Part shown: positions 24,463-31,984 of the stretch, in pieces
Numbering within the stretch: position 1 is the first letter of the stretch
Layout of the letters: every line of letters begins with the position of its first letter
Position numbers and translations under genes: made by a program
Assembly (NCBI GenBank): GCA_020718315.1
Contig: DYSK01000005.1
Coordinates: 1 to 31,984, forward strand
Direction of reading: 5' to 3'
DNA from: Draconibacterium orientale
GTDB taxonomy: Bacteria > Bacteroidota > Bacteroidia > Bacteroidales > UBA12170
Length of the DNA stretch: 31,984 nucleotides
The notes under the pieces: model-generated
Told to the model about the DNA's origin: nothing
Databases searched by the model: none
The model's input: the letters and a program-made list of their open reading frames with translations, nothing else

Positions 24463-27060
24463 ATGAAAAATTATCAAACGGAGTTTCTCTCTCAATATAT
24501 TAGCAATTTGCGCATTAGCAAAAGCGTTTCGCGATTGGCTTATCAGTCAGGAAATGCGCTTTATCTGAATAATAAATGTACTCTAATAAGTCGGGAAGGC
24601 ACGCGTTATTCGTTTACGGTAGCCGACGAACATCAAGATTTTCAAACTCAGATTGATTTTAGCGTGAGCGAAAAGCGTTTGGAACTGCAGTGCAATTGTA
24701 AATCGGTCGATTTTTGCTCACACAAAGTGGCCACTTTAATTCAGTTGCACGAAGACATTAGTCAGGAGCTGGGTGCGGCACCTCAAACAGGCATGAAATA
24801 TACGCGCGAAGGCATGATAAAACGCGTCATAGCTGAACGCGAATTAAAAGCGAATACGGAAAAATATCAAATAGATTATTCCGACAATATGTTTGGCGAA
24901 CATTTGATTACCAACAGTCAAAACAAATCCTACAAACTGACCTTTTATAATTTCGAAACAAAACAAGGTTATTGCTCTTGTCCCGATCATCAAACAAATA
25001 AATTAGCCACCTGCAAACACTTGCTTTTTGCTTTCGACGATTTTCGAAAAAGATACACGGAAACAGATCTGGTAAAACAAAACTTTCCTTTCGTCGAAAT
25101 GTATTTACATCCCTTGCACGACTATCGGGTAGCTTGGTTTTTTCCCGGAAAATTACCCGAAGATCTTCTGGAATTGCTCAATCGCTATTTTGATGAGAAT
25201 CAAATTCTTTCGAACAAAAAACTGCTCGACTTTCAGAATTTTCTTCGCGAAGCTCAAAGTCATAAATTGATTAATATTCGTCCCGAAGTCGTTCAGAAAG
25301 TTCAAAAAGCAGCAGAAGTTCAAGCCTTAAAAACGCTTCAATCGACGACCAATTTAAATTTTGCTGATTTAAAAATCAGTTTATATCCATTTCAAAAAGA
25401 AGGTGTCGAATTTATTGTTTTTAATAAAAGCGTAATTCTGGCCGATGAAGTTGGCTTGGGCAAAACGATTCAGGCAATTTTGGCGGCTCAATTCAAAAAA
25501 AATCTGTTCAATGTGCTGTCAACGCTCATCATTTGCCCGGATAGTTTGATTCAACATTGGGAGCAGGAAATACAAAAGGCGGGAAACGAAACCAGCTTGC
25601 TTGTCAAAGAAAGTGCCGATTTGTTTTCGCGTGAAGCGTATTTCAAAATTATTGGCTTCGACGATTTTATGCGGCTTTCACCGACTTTCGAATCTTTTGA
25701 GCCCGATATGCTTATTATCGACGAAGCACAAAAAATCAGCAATTTCGATTCCGATTTGGTTCGAATTATTCGACGTGTAAACCGCCAACATCTACTCATT
25801 ATTACCGACAGCAAACCGCAAAACAATTTGATGCAATTCTATACCATGGTAGGATTGATCGACTCCAAAATGCTCGCACCTCTGTGGGAGTTTTCCTATC
25901 AGCATTGCTTGTTCGATTCGCAAATTGTGGACAAAGTGGTTGGATATTACAATCAGGAGAACATTGCTCGCCGACTTCAAACTATTTTGCTGCGGCGCGA
26001 AAATGAAGAGGTTGCAAGTCAGTTGCAAAAAATTAGTCCAATCATCATTCCTGTAAACCTAAAAGAGTCGCAACAAATCCAGCAACAGAAAATGGCCGAA
26101 GAGGTACTGTTTTTTCTCAACAAAGAACTTTTGACTGTTTACGATTTCCAAAACGTGAAACAACTTCTAATTCAGTTGAAAGAATTTGCATCCTTGGTTC
26201 TTCTGCCAAAACAAAATCAAGGGTTTTCGGCAAAATTCATGGAGTTTAGCCATTTCCTTTTAGAGAAAATCAACATCACCCAAGGGGTTCGCAAGGGAAT
26301 TGTTTTTGCCGAAAAGGGAGAGGCGCGCCGCCAATTGATGCGCTTTTTCAAAGAAAATCATATCCCGGCCTCACTAATAGAGAAAGGCCAAAGTCCGGAG
26401 GAGCAGAAAGCCGTTTTCAGCCGTTTTCAGCAAAGCGAACAGTCTGCTTTTATTGTTTCAAAAGAAGGTGTTTTTGAGGATTTGCCTCCGGCCGATTTAT
26501 TGATTTATTACGATTTTAGTCTCAATCAAAAAGCCCTCGAAAAACGCTATGCTTTGTTGCAACAGCAAAACGCCATCAAGCCGGCATCGGTTATCCATTT
26601 CATAAACCGAAACTCCTTGGAATATGGACTGGCTCAATTAATAAAAGAAAACAGAGGTTTTTTCAAGGAAATAGCACTCTTGTTAAGCCGACAGCAAGAA
26701 ATTTTTGAACTCAGCGATCAGGCCAAAGAAGAGCTAAAAAAAATAATTCTAAACCTAGTTGGGAATAAAGGCAAATTTTTTCGAAAATCGTCGTCCGGAC
26801 AAATATCCCTTTTTTCGCCAAGTCAAGAAAAAGGTCTGCTTAGCCTAAGCGGCGAAGAGCACAAAGTATTTGAGCTTCCGCAAATCAAAAAAAATACAGC
26901 CACCGAAGCCGAACAAATAGATAAATTGCTGCGCGATGGCTACGATTTTTTAGCCGGATTGTACAAACTGAAAACCGGCGAAGACATCCCATGGAAAGCC
27001 GAAGAACTGGACGTGAAAATGGAAGAAGATGAAATTGTGATTCGAATCAAACGAAAATAA
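24463..27060 (+). CDS. SWIM zinc-finger SNF2-family helicase-like ATPase
   Basis: The 865-residue protein opens with two SWIM-type zinc motifs: CNC..CSH (Cys77, Cys79, Cys85, His87) and CSC..CKH (Cys171, Cys173, Cys184, His186). The SNF2 ATPase domain follows, with Walker A in DEVGLGKT (GLGKT 331-335) and motif II DEAQ (420-423). The second RecA-like domain is weakly conserved: around 680-720 the motif VI region reads LEKRYALLQQQ, where active SNF2 enzymes have arginines in a QR.GR..R.GQ pattern. It probably acts on DNA or protein-DNA complexes, but full translocase activity is uncertain. It stands alone on the plus strand, 70 nt before tatD. Confidence 0.85.
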   Translation: MKNYQTEFLSQYISNLRISKSVSRLAYQSGNALYLNNKCTLISREGTRYSFTVADEHQDFQTQIDFSVSEKRLELQCNCKSVDFCSHKVATLIQLHEDISQELGAAPQTGMKYTREGMIKRVIAERELKANTEKYQIDYSDNMFGEHLITNSQNKSYKLTFYNFETKQGYCSCPDHQTNKLATCKHLLFAFDDFRKRYTETDLVKQNFPFVEMYLHPLHDYRVAWFFPGKLPEDLLELLNRYFDENQILSNKKLLDFQNFLREAQSHKLINIRPEVVQKVQKAAEVQALKTLQSTTNLNFADLKISLYPFQKEGVEFIVFNKSVILADEVGLGKTIQAILAAQFKKNLFNVLSTLIICPDSLIQHWEQEIQKAGNETSLLVKESADLFSREAYFKIIGFDDFMRLSPTFESFEPDMLIIDEAQKISNFDSDLVRIIRRVNRQHLLIITDSKPQNNLMQFYTMVGLIDSKMLAPLWEFSYQHCLFDSQIVDKVVGYYNQENIARRLQTILLRRENEEVASQLQKISPIIIPVNLKESQQIQQQKMAEEVLFFLNKELLTVYDFQNVKQLLIQLKEFASLVLLPKQNQGFSAKFMEFSHFLLEKINITQGVRKGIVFAEKGEARRQLMRFFKENHIPASLIEKGQSPEEQKAVFSRFQQSEQSAFIVSKEGVFEDLPPADLLIYYDFSLNQKALEKRYALLQQQNAIKPASVIHFINRNSLEYGLAQLIKENRGFFKEIALLLSRQQEIFELSDQAKEELKKIILNLVGNKGKFFRKSSSGQISLFSPSQEKGLLSLSGEEHKVFELPQIKKNTATEAEQIDKLLRDGYDFLAGLYKLKTGEDIPWKAEELDVKMEEDEIVIRIKRK

Positions 27061-27118
27061 GCGTTTTGATGTCGAAATTTCTAACCGATCGCTTTTAATT
27101 ATCAATTCAGAAAAGAAA

Positions 27119-27126
27119 TACCTTTG
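27119..27126 (+). promoter_or_regulatory. -7 promoter element abutting tatD
   Basis: TACCTTTG matches TAnnTTTG and ends 4 nt before the tatD ATG, the same geometry as at the MATE gene. A TTTA lies 21 nt upstream. A near-leaderless transcript for tatD-ansA(-folA) is predicted. Confidence 0.5.
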
Positions 27127-27130
27127 CGGC

Positions 27131-27901
27131 ATGACTTTTATTGATACACACAGCCATATCTATCTGCCCGATTTTGCCCACGACCGCAATCAGGTTCTGA
27201 ATGCTGCCTTTGATTCCGACGTAAACACGATGCTATTGCCCAATATCGACAGCAATTCCATCGACTCAATGCTGAAATTGTGTCGCGATTACCCGAAAAA
27301 TTGCTTCCCCATGATTGGTTTGCATCCCACTTCGGTAAAAGAAAATGTAGAAGACGAATTGGCCATTGTCGAAAAATTGCTCAAAGAAAACACCTTTGTC
27401 GCCATTGGCGAAATTGGAATTGATTTGTATTGGGACAAAACCTTTGCTCCCGAACAAGAAGAAGCGTTTAAGTTTCAGGTGGAATTGGCAAAACAACACA
27501 AACTTCCCATTGTTGTCCATTCGCGCGATTCGTTCGATGTCCTTTTCCGATTGCTCGACAAGCTGAACTCCGACGATCTGAGAGGCGTTTTTCATTGCTT
27601 TACAGGAACAGAAAAACAAGCAGAGAAAATTGTGAATGAATACGGTTTTCTGCTTGGAATTGGAGGCGTGATTACTTTTAAAAACTCCGGTTTAGAAAAT
27701 CAGATAAAAAATATTGCGCTGGAATATTTTGTTTTGGAAACCGATGCTCCTTATCTTGCTCCAATTCCTCATCGCGGAAAGCGAAATCAACCAAGTTATA
27801 TTCCACTCATCGCTCAAAAATTGGCGCAAGTAAAAGCCGTTTCAATTGAAGAAATTGCCGCCACAACAAGCATGAACGCCAAAAAATTGTTTAATTTGTA
27901 A
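27131..27901 (+). CDS. TatD family metal-dependent deoxyribonuclease
   Basis: TatD proteins are TIM-barrel metal-dependent DNases acting in DNA repair or degradation in the cytoplasm. All metal ligands are seen: His7 and His9 (DTHSHIYL), Glu94 (GEIGIDLYW), His130 (VVHSRD), His155 (VFHCFTG) and Asp205 (ETDAPYLAP). At 256 residues the length is typical. The start is fixed by the conserved strand just after the ATG. It ends 5 nt before ansA, so the two are co-transcribed. Confidence 0.95.
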   Translation: MTFIDTHSHIYLPDFAHDRNQVLNAAFDSDVNTMLLPNIDSNSIDSMLKLCRDYPKNCFPMIGLHPTSVKENVEDELAIVEKLLKENTFVAIGEIGIDLYWDKTFAPEQEEAFKFQVELAKQHKLPIVVHSRDSFDVLFRLLDKLNSDDLRGVFHCFTGTEKQAEKIVNEYGFLLGIGGVITFKNSGLENQIKNIALEYFVLETDAPYLAPIPHRGKRNQPSYIPLIAQKLAQVKAVSIEEIAATTSMNAKKLFNL

Positions 27902-27906
27902 CACTT

Positions 27907-28938
27907 ATGGAAACAAAAGCCGCTTTACTTGTAATCTATACCGGAGGCACTATTGGGATGTTTAAAGATCCCGAAACAGGCGTTCTTCGTCCTTTCAATT
28001 TCGACGAACTGTACAATTATATGCCTTCGCTGGAGTTGTTTAAATTCAAAATCGATTCCTATTCATTCGATCCAATCATCGATTCCGCAAATATCAATCC
28101 CGAATACTGGATAAAATTGGCAGAGGTAATTTCTGTGAATTATGAAAAATACGACGGTTTCGTGATTTTACACGGAACAGACACGATGAGCTATACGGCT
28201 TCGGCATTGAGTTTTATGCTCGACAATCTGAACAAACCGGTGGTAATTACCGGCTCGCAATTGCCGCTGGGAATGATTCGTACCGACGGGCGCGACAACT
28301 TTATTAGCAGCTTGGAAATTGCCGGTGCAAAATCCGACGATATCCCAATGATTCCCGAAGTGTGTATCTATTTCGAAAATCAACTCTTTAGAGGTAATAG
28401 AACACATAAATTCAATGCCGAAAACTTTGATGCTTTCAAATCGGCGAATTATCCGCCATTGGCCAATGTAGGCGTTTATATCAAATACCACGAACAAAAT
28501 ATCTTAAAACCCAATTTCAAACGCCTGAAAATCTATTCCAAAATGGATACCAATATGGTGGTTTTGCCTTTGTTTCCGGGCATAAATTCCAATACCATAA
28601 AAGCCATTTTTGCCATTGATGAGCTCAAAGCGGTAATTCTGGAAACCTACGGTGCCGGAAATGCGCCAACAGAAAAATGGTTTTTGGATGAATTAAAAAC
28701 TGCCATCGATAAGGGAATATTGATAGTAAATATCTCGCAATGCCGCGGCGGTTCGGTCGAAATGGGAAAATACGAAACCAGCCTCGATTTGGCCGAAATG
28801 GGTTTGATAAACGGAAAAGATATGACCATAGAAGCCGCTTTAACAAAATTGATGTGGATATTGGGAATGGAAGTCCCGAACGAAGAAGCCCGCCGCTTGA
28901 TGGAAAAAAATCTAAAAGGCGAAATACGCGAAGATTAA
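27907..28938 (+). CDS. ansA: Type I (cytoplasmic) L-asparaginase
   Basis: It hydrolyses L-asparagine to aspartate and ammonia. The N-terminal catalytic threonine is in YTGGTIGM (Thr12 and Thr15 region), the second motif HGTDTMSYTASAL has Thr91-Asp92, and QLPLGMIRTDGRDNF follows. No signal peptide is present, and the length (343) is that of cytoplasmic type I enzymes. The gene follows tatD by 5 nt and precedes folA by 48 nt on the same strand, a likely operon without an obvious metabolic theme. Confidence 0.95.
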   Translation: METKAALLVIYTGGTIGMFKDPETGVLRPFNFDELYNYMPSLELFKFKIDSYSFDPIIDSANINPEYWIKLAEVISVNYEKYDGFVILHGTDTMSYTASALSFMLDNLNKPVVITGSQLPLGMIRTDGRDNFISSLEIAGAKSDDIPMIPEVCIYFENQLFRGNRTHKFNAENFDAFKSANYPPLANVGVYIKYHEQNILKPNFKRLKIYSKMDTNMVVLPLFPGINSNTIKAIFAIDELKAVILETYGAGNAPTEKWFLDELKTAIDKGILIVNISQCRGGSVEMGKYETSLDLAEMGLINGKDMTIEAALTKLMWILGMEVPNEEARRLMEKNLKGEIRED

Positions 28939-28986
28939 ACAACAGAATTTAGAAAGAGGATTGTCCGAAAACAAAAACATTCAAAA

Positions 28987-29478
28987 ATGATAGCTCTAAT
29001 TGTTGCAATTGCCGAAAATGGCGCCATCGGAAAAAACAATACGCTCATCTGGCATTTGTCCGACGATCTGAAACGCTTTAAAAAACTCACCACCGGCCAC
29101 ACAATTATTATGGGCCGAAAAACCTTCGAATCGCTTCCCAATGGAGCTTTGCCCAATAGAACGAATGTAGTGCTCACACACAACAAAAACTTGAATTTCC
29201 CTGAATGCAAAATGTACAATTCAGTCGCCGAAATCGTAACCAATTTTAAAGAAGGCGAAGAAGAAAATTTTGTGATTGGCGGCGGCCATTTGTACCGAGC
29301 ACTGCTTCCTTTTGCCGAAAAAATATATCTAACACGCGTTCACCATTCGTTCGAAGCCGATGTGTATTTCCCTGAAATGGATTTCACACAATGGAAAATA
29401 GAAAGCGAAGAAAAGCATCCTTGCTCCGAAAAAAACGAATTTGCTTTTTCGTTTATCAATTTGGTGAGAATAAAATAA
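28987..29478 (+). CDS. folA: Dihydrofolate reductase
   Basis: FolA reduces dihydrofolate to tetrahydrofolate with NADPH. The pattern is complete: IVAIAENGAIGKNNTLIWHL at the N-terminus, the catalytic acid Asp27 in LSDDLKRFKKLT, MGRKTFESLP, the cofactor motif IGGGHLY and the C-terminal DVYFPEMD. Length (163) is normal. It is probably the third gene of the tatD-ansA-folA unit, or has its own promoter in the 48-nt gap, which I could not identify. Confidence 0.96.
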   Translation: MIALIVAIAENGAIGKNNTLIWHLSDDLKRFKKLTTGHTIIMGRKTFESLPNGALPNRTNVVLTHNKNLNFPECKMYNSVAEIVTNFKEGEEENFVIGGGHLYRALLPFAEKIYLTRVHHSFEADVYFPEMDFTQWKIESEEKHPCSEKNEFAFSFINLVRIK

Positions 29479-29513
29479 AATCCACCACAGTCCGGGCAAT
29501 GGATCTGGTTCGG

Positions 29514-29527
29514 CGAGCTTTCGCTCG
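29514..29527. repeat. REP-like hairpin after folA
   Basis: CGAGC and GCTCG form a perfect 5-bp stem with a TTTC loop within a GC-richer patch (about 29482-29540). The core resembles the CGAGCTTTAGCTCG core of the REP copies at 31057-31154, so it may be a solitary or diverged REP. Confidence 0.35.
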
Positions 29528-29573
29528 TAGGTAAAACCCGCACAAGATCAAAAAGATAAAACAATCGAAAAAC

Positions 29574-31034
29574 ATGGAAAAACACATCCTCTCAAAATCT
29601 ACCTTTATCAAAGGCCATCAATGTTTCAAGGCGCTTTATCTTCACAAAAAACGTCCCTTCTTACGCGACAAACTCAGCGCCGAACAACTCGCTAAGTTTA
29701 AACGCGGTCACGAAGTGGGCGAACTGGCACAACAACTTTTTCCCGGAGGAATCGATGTTTCGCCTCAATCGCCTTCCCAATATCAAAAATCGGTTTTGCG
29801 CACACAAGAACTGATTGAGGCAGGACAAAAAGTGATTTACGAGGCCACTTTCCAATTCAACAAAGTACTGGTGATGCTTGATATATTGGTAAAAACCGAA
29901 AACGGCTGGCAAGCCTACGAAGTCAAATCTTCACGCAGTCTGTCGCAAACCTATTTTACCGATGCGGCTCTTCAATATTATGTGATTCGCAACAGCGGAT
30001 TAAATTTAGCTTCATTTTCTTTGGTCTATGTAAACGAAAACTATGTTTTGGACCAAGAAGGCGCGCTGAACGCAAATCACTATTTTATCATCCAAGAAGT
30101 GAGCGAACAAATCCGCGCGATGCAAACAGAAATTGCTCAGGAAATAGAACTCGAATTGCAGGTTTTAGCTTCCGATCATTCACCAAAAATAGAAATCGGC
30201 GCACATTGTTTTTCGCCTTATCCCTGCGATTTTCAAGGTTTTTGCTGGAAAGGAACCCGGAACGATTTGTCTAAAATCCCCGCTTTTACCGAATCCGAAA
30301 GAAAGGAACTGCTCAGTCAGGGAGTTTTTGGAATGGAAGATCTGATGCGGAGAGAAGGACTAAATCCTTTGGCCAAAAAGCAATTGGATTGTTTGGCAAG
30401 CAACACGTCTTTTGTCAATTTCGAAACGAAAACTTTTTGCTCCACTTTGCCCATCAACACTTTGTATTTTTCTTTTGTTCTGCGACAAGCAGCTATTCCC
30501 GAATGCAAAGGATTTTCGCCCTATCAAAATCAAATTATTGCCTATTCTTTTTTAAGCGAGCAAAGGAACGAAACCCATTTGTTTTCGGGCCGATGCGACG
30601 ATTACAAGGCTTTTGTCGAAAAACTGATACGCCCTCTTCGCTCCGCTTCGCAAATAGTCGTTTTCGATCTGATCGATCTAAAAATTACGCTTTCTCAAGC
30701 CGCACAACTTTTCCCTGAGCTCACCTCCGAATTCGAAAAAATCATGGAGAAAGCAAGTGGGATAAAACAAAGAATTCTGCAAGGCGAGTTTTATTTTCCG
30801 GGCTTTACGTTCGATTTAGAGTTGAAAGATGTTGCCCGCCACGTATCGAAAAAAAGTGTTTTTTCGAAACAAGCCGTCTATTCCGATGTGTTGGCTGTTA
30901 AATTGTTCGAAGCGATAACGAAAAACAATGCTTCTCTTTCCATCGATTCCGATGAAGTCGAAAGTTTAATGGATTATTCCCAAAGCAAAGCCAATAAAAC
31001 CAGACAAATCTGCGAGGCGCTTTCCGCAAGTTGA
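29574..31034 (+). CDS. DUF2779-family PD-(D/E)XK nuclease-like protein
   Basis: The 486-residue protein begins with the DUF2779/Cas4-like signature LSKSTFIKGHQCFKALYL. A PD-(D/E)XK nuclease core is indicated by His46 (KRGHEVG), Asp103 (MLDIL) and Glu116-Val-Lys118 (YEVKSS), then ALQYYVI. Four cysteines fit an iron-sulfur cluster: Cys17 and Cys212-x5-Cys218-x5-Cys224. The C-terminal DUF2779 part (about 279-450) is exonuclease-like, but the first catalytic motif reads NFET (Asn282) where family members usually have DFET. It probably acts on DNA, but no pathway is known for these proteins. REP repeats begin 22 nt after its stop. Confidence 0.8.
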   Translation: MEKHILSKSTFIKGHQCFKALYLHKKRPFLRDKLSAEQLAKFKRGHEVGELAQQLFPGGIDVSPQSPSQYQKSVLRTQELIEAGQKVIYEATFQFNKVLVMLDILVKTENGWQAYEVKSSRSLSQTYFTDAALQYYVIRNSGLNLASFSLVYVNENYVLDQEGALNANHYFIIQEVSEQIRAMQTEIAQEIELELQVLASDHSPKIEIGAHCFSPYPCDFQGFCWKGTRNDLSKIPAFTESERKELLSQGVFGMEDLMRREGLNPLAKKQLDCLASNTSFVNFETKTFCSTLPINTLYFSFVLRQAAIPECKGFSPYQNQIIAYSFLSEQRNETHLFSGRCDDYKAFVEKLIRPLRSASQIVVFDLIDLKITLSQAAQLFPELTSEFEKIMEKASGIKQRILQGEFYFPGFTFDLELKDVARHVSKKSVFSKQAVYSDVLAVKLFEAITKNNASLSIDSDEVESLMDYSQSKANKTRQICEALSAS

Positions 31035-31056
31035 AAGTCCGAACCCCTATCCATTC

Positions 31057-31154
31057 CAGCGCGCTTTAGCTCGCTGTAGCAAAACCTCTATCAATTACAG
31101 CGTGCTTCAGCTCGCTGCTAACCCCAATCAATTACCGCGAGCTTTAGCTCGCTG
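31057..31154. repeat. Array of three REP-like palindromes
   Basis: Three imperfect 20-nt palindromes lie at 31057-31076, 31098-31117 and 31135-31154, spaced 41 and 37 nt. The first reads CAGCGCGCTTTAGCTCGCTG; each has a 9-bp stem with one or two mismatches and a 2-nt loop. Two are preceded by CAATTAC. Palindromic units next to a RAYT transposase gene are the classic REP arrangement. Confidence 0.75.
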
Positions 31155-31175
31155 TTATAAGACCATCCACGAATC

Positions 31176-31187
31176 GGGCTTTAGCCC
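31176..31187. repeat. REP-like palindrome GGGCT-TT-AGCCC overlapping the transposase stop
   Basis: This perfect 5-bp palindrome is the inverted counterpart of the GGGCTAAAGCCC units at 31630 and 31791 on the other side of the gene. It contains the last codons and stop of the minus-strand transposase. Confidence 0.65.
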
Positions 31188-31615
31188 AAACCTTCTATAT
31201 CGAACACTTTGGCAAATTGCTGATATTCAAATTCAAAATCTTTTTTTGCATGATGCGCTTCCTGATTCTTAATATAATTTCTTGTTCGGACCAAAACAGA
31301 TTCGCTCACCGACAGCGCGAAATAATCACTTTGCCATTCGAATTTATTATGACTAAAGATATTTTTGTTTACCCAAAAAGAAGATTCTCCTTTAAGCAAC
31401 ATCACAATTTTATCAATTGTTTGGCCGCTTCCCAACGAAATCAGACAATGAACATGATCGCGATAGCCATTGATAAAATCGACATAAATACCTTTCTTTT
31501 GGGCGTTTTCTCTAATATGTTGAAAAACTTTCTGGCGAATTTCGTGTGTCTGCAAGAACGGCTCTCGGTTTTTGGTTGTCCAAACCAAATGAATCCAAAT
31601 TTTTAGATACGACAT
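31181..31615 (-). CDS. REP-associated tyrosine transposase (RAYT, IS200-like Y1 family)
   Basis: The 144-residue protein belongs to the single-strand-DNA HUH/Y1 transposases. It shows IWIHLVWTTKNREPF (6-20), the metal-binding HVH (54-56, DHVHCLI) and the nucleophile Tyr114 in RNYIKNQEAHH. Length and motif order are normal for RAYTs, which are thought to mobilise or cut REP sequences. It is flanked by palindromic repeats on both sides (31057-31187 and 31630-31848). The stop codon lies inside a REP palindrome. The ATG at 31615 is the natural start. It appears intact and could be active. Confidence 0.92.
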   Translation of the reverse strand: MSYLKIWIHLVWTTKNREPFLQTHEIRQKVFQHIRENAQKKGIYVDFINGYRDHVHCLISLGSGQTIDKIVMLLKGESSFWVNKNIFSHNKFEWQSDYFALSVSESVLVRTRNYIKNQEAHHAKKDFEFEYQQFAKVFDIEGLG

Positions 31616-31629
31616 GGGTTTTATTTTTT

Positions 31630-31686
31630 TTTGGGCTAAAGCCCGGATTGTTTGTTGTTTTTATTTTCCCCGAGCTAAGCACGGGG
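31630..31686. repeat. REP-containing repeat, copy A
   Basis: A 57-nt unit carries GGGCTAAAGCCC and an imperfect CCCCG...CGGGG palindrome separated by a T-rich spacer. It is nearly identical to copy B at 31791-31848. It sits directly upstream of the transposase start. Confidence 0.7.
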
Positions 31687-31743
31687 AAATGAAGCAAAAT
31701 CCCGAAGAAAAGAATCTGTTTATCACAAAATTAAGAAAATCTA

Positions 31744-31774
31744 TGAATTACAGCAGATTTTATTTCGCTAACCA
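31744..31774. repeat. Degenerate REP copy on the right flank
   Basis: This stretch (..GAATTACAGC...TCGCTAACC) aligns with the REP copy at about 31090-31122 in the same orientation, matching at both ends but with its centre diverged. It is probably a decayed copy. Confidence 0.35.
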
Positions 31775-31790
31775 AACCGAACAGTTAATT

Positions 31791-31848
31791 TTTGGGCTAA
31801 AGCCCGGATTGTTTTTTGTTTTTATTTTCCCCGAGCTAAAGCTCGGGG
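31791..31848. repeat. REP-containing repeat, copy B
   Basis: Second copy of the unit at 31630. It has GGGCTAAAGCCC followed by a perfect 9-bp palindrome CCCCGAGCTAAAGCTCGGGG with an AA loop. Copy A carries a decayed form of the same palindrome. A tandem repeat begins inside its right end. Confidence 0.75.
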
Positions 31849-31984
31849 CAATGCATTCGGGGCAATGCATTCGGGGCAATGCAATGGGGAAAATGGATTT
31901 GGGAAAATGCAATCGGGAAAATGGATTTGGGAAAATGCAATCGGGAAAATGCATTCGGGGCAATGCAATGGGGAAAATGGATTT
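31844..31984. repeat. Degenerate ~14-bp tandem repeat running off the window
   Basis: About ten units of 13-15 nt follow each other, with variants such as CGGGGCAATGCATT, CGGGAAAATGCATT and GGGGAAAATGGATTT. The first unit overlaps the right arm of the REP palindrome, suggesting the array grew from it. The varying unit lengths shift all frames, so it is not coding. The array continues past the window edge. Confidence 0.85.

Noticed and set aside
31760..31963. Minus-strand ORF through the tandem repeat
   Set aside because: Repeat units of 13-15 nt shift the frame from unit to unit, and the ORF includes REP sequence; it is a by-product of the repeats.
31844..31984. CRISPR array
   Set aside because: The units are directly adjacent, short and variable, with no spacers and no cas genes nearby.

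Overview
The window looks like a chromosomal segment of a member of the Bacteroidota; the class cannot be fixed from sequence alone. The signs are AT-rich DNA, several copies of the Bacteroidota promoter element TAnnTTTG (one with an exact TTTG partner 19 nt upstream), a SusC/TonB plug protein, a lamin-tail protein with a gliding-motility-like C-terminus, a SWIM/SNF2 helicase, and short proteins with C-terminal motifs I associate with that phylum. No rRNA, tRNA, CRISPR array or prophage was seen.

Left part (1-4200): the tail of a probable outer-membrane barrel gene, a secreted 11-heme c-type cytochrome and a convergent NrfJ-like/OB-fold periplasmic protein suggest a respiratory or extracellular electron-transfer locus extending beyond the left edge. 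Next is a minus-strand asd-ribF pair (aspartate semialdehyde and FMN/FAD synthesis). Middle left (4400-12040, plus strand): a large secreted lamin-tail protein, an RNase HI with an unrecognised N-terminal extension, cysS with a small upstream ORF and hairpin, ssb and a DEAD-box RNA helicase. A strong hairpin separates these from the convergent S9 peptidase.

Centre (12200-19000): a secreted prolyl-oligopeptidase-type S9 peptidase, a stand-alone TonB plug protein, a secreted esterase with a starch-binding-like N-terminal domain, and a sulfide:quinone oxidoreductase-like flavoprotein behind a near-perfect promoter. Right centre (19100-24200): a small basic lipoprotein, a small membrane-anchored acidic protein, an ECF sigma factor with a possible membrane anti-sigma partner, a MATE exporter, and an ispE reading frame with two in-frame stop codons but otherwise intact motifs, preceded by a small membrane protein gene.

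Right part (24460-31984): a SWIM/SNF2-type ATPase, then tatD-ansA-folA in tight plus-strand order, a DUF2779-type nuclease-like protein, and a REP-associated tyrosine transposase (RAYT) embedded in REP-like palindromes and a degenerate ~14-bp tandem repeat that runs off the window end.

Most genes are ordinary housekeeping or envelope functions. The points most worth a second look are the doubly interrupted ispE, the RAYT/REP/minisatellite region, the cysS leader, the RNase H N-terminal domain, and the degenerate active sites in the SNF2-like and DUF2779 proteins.
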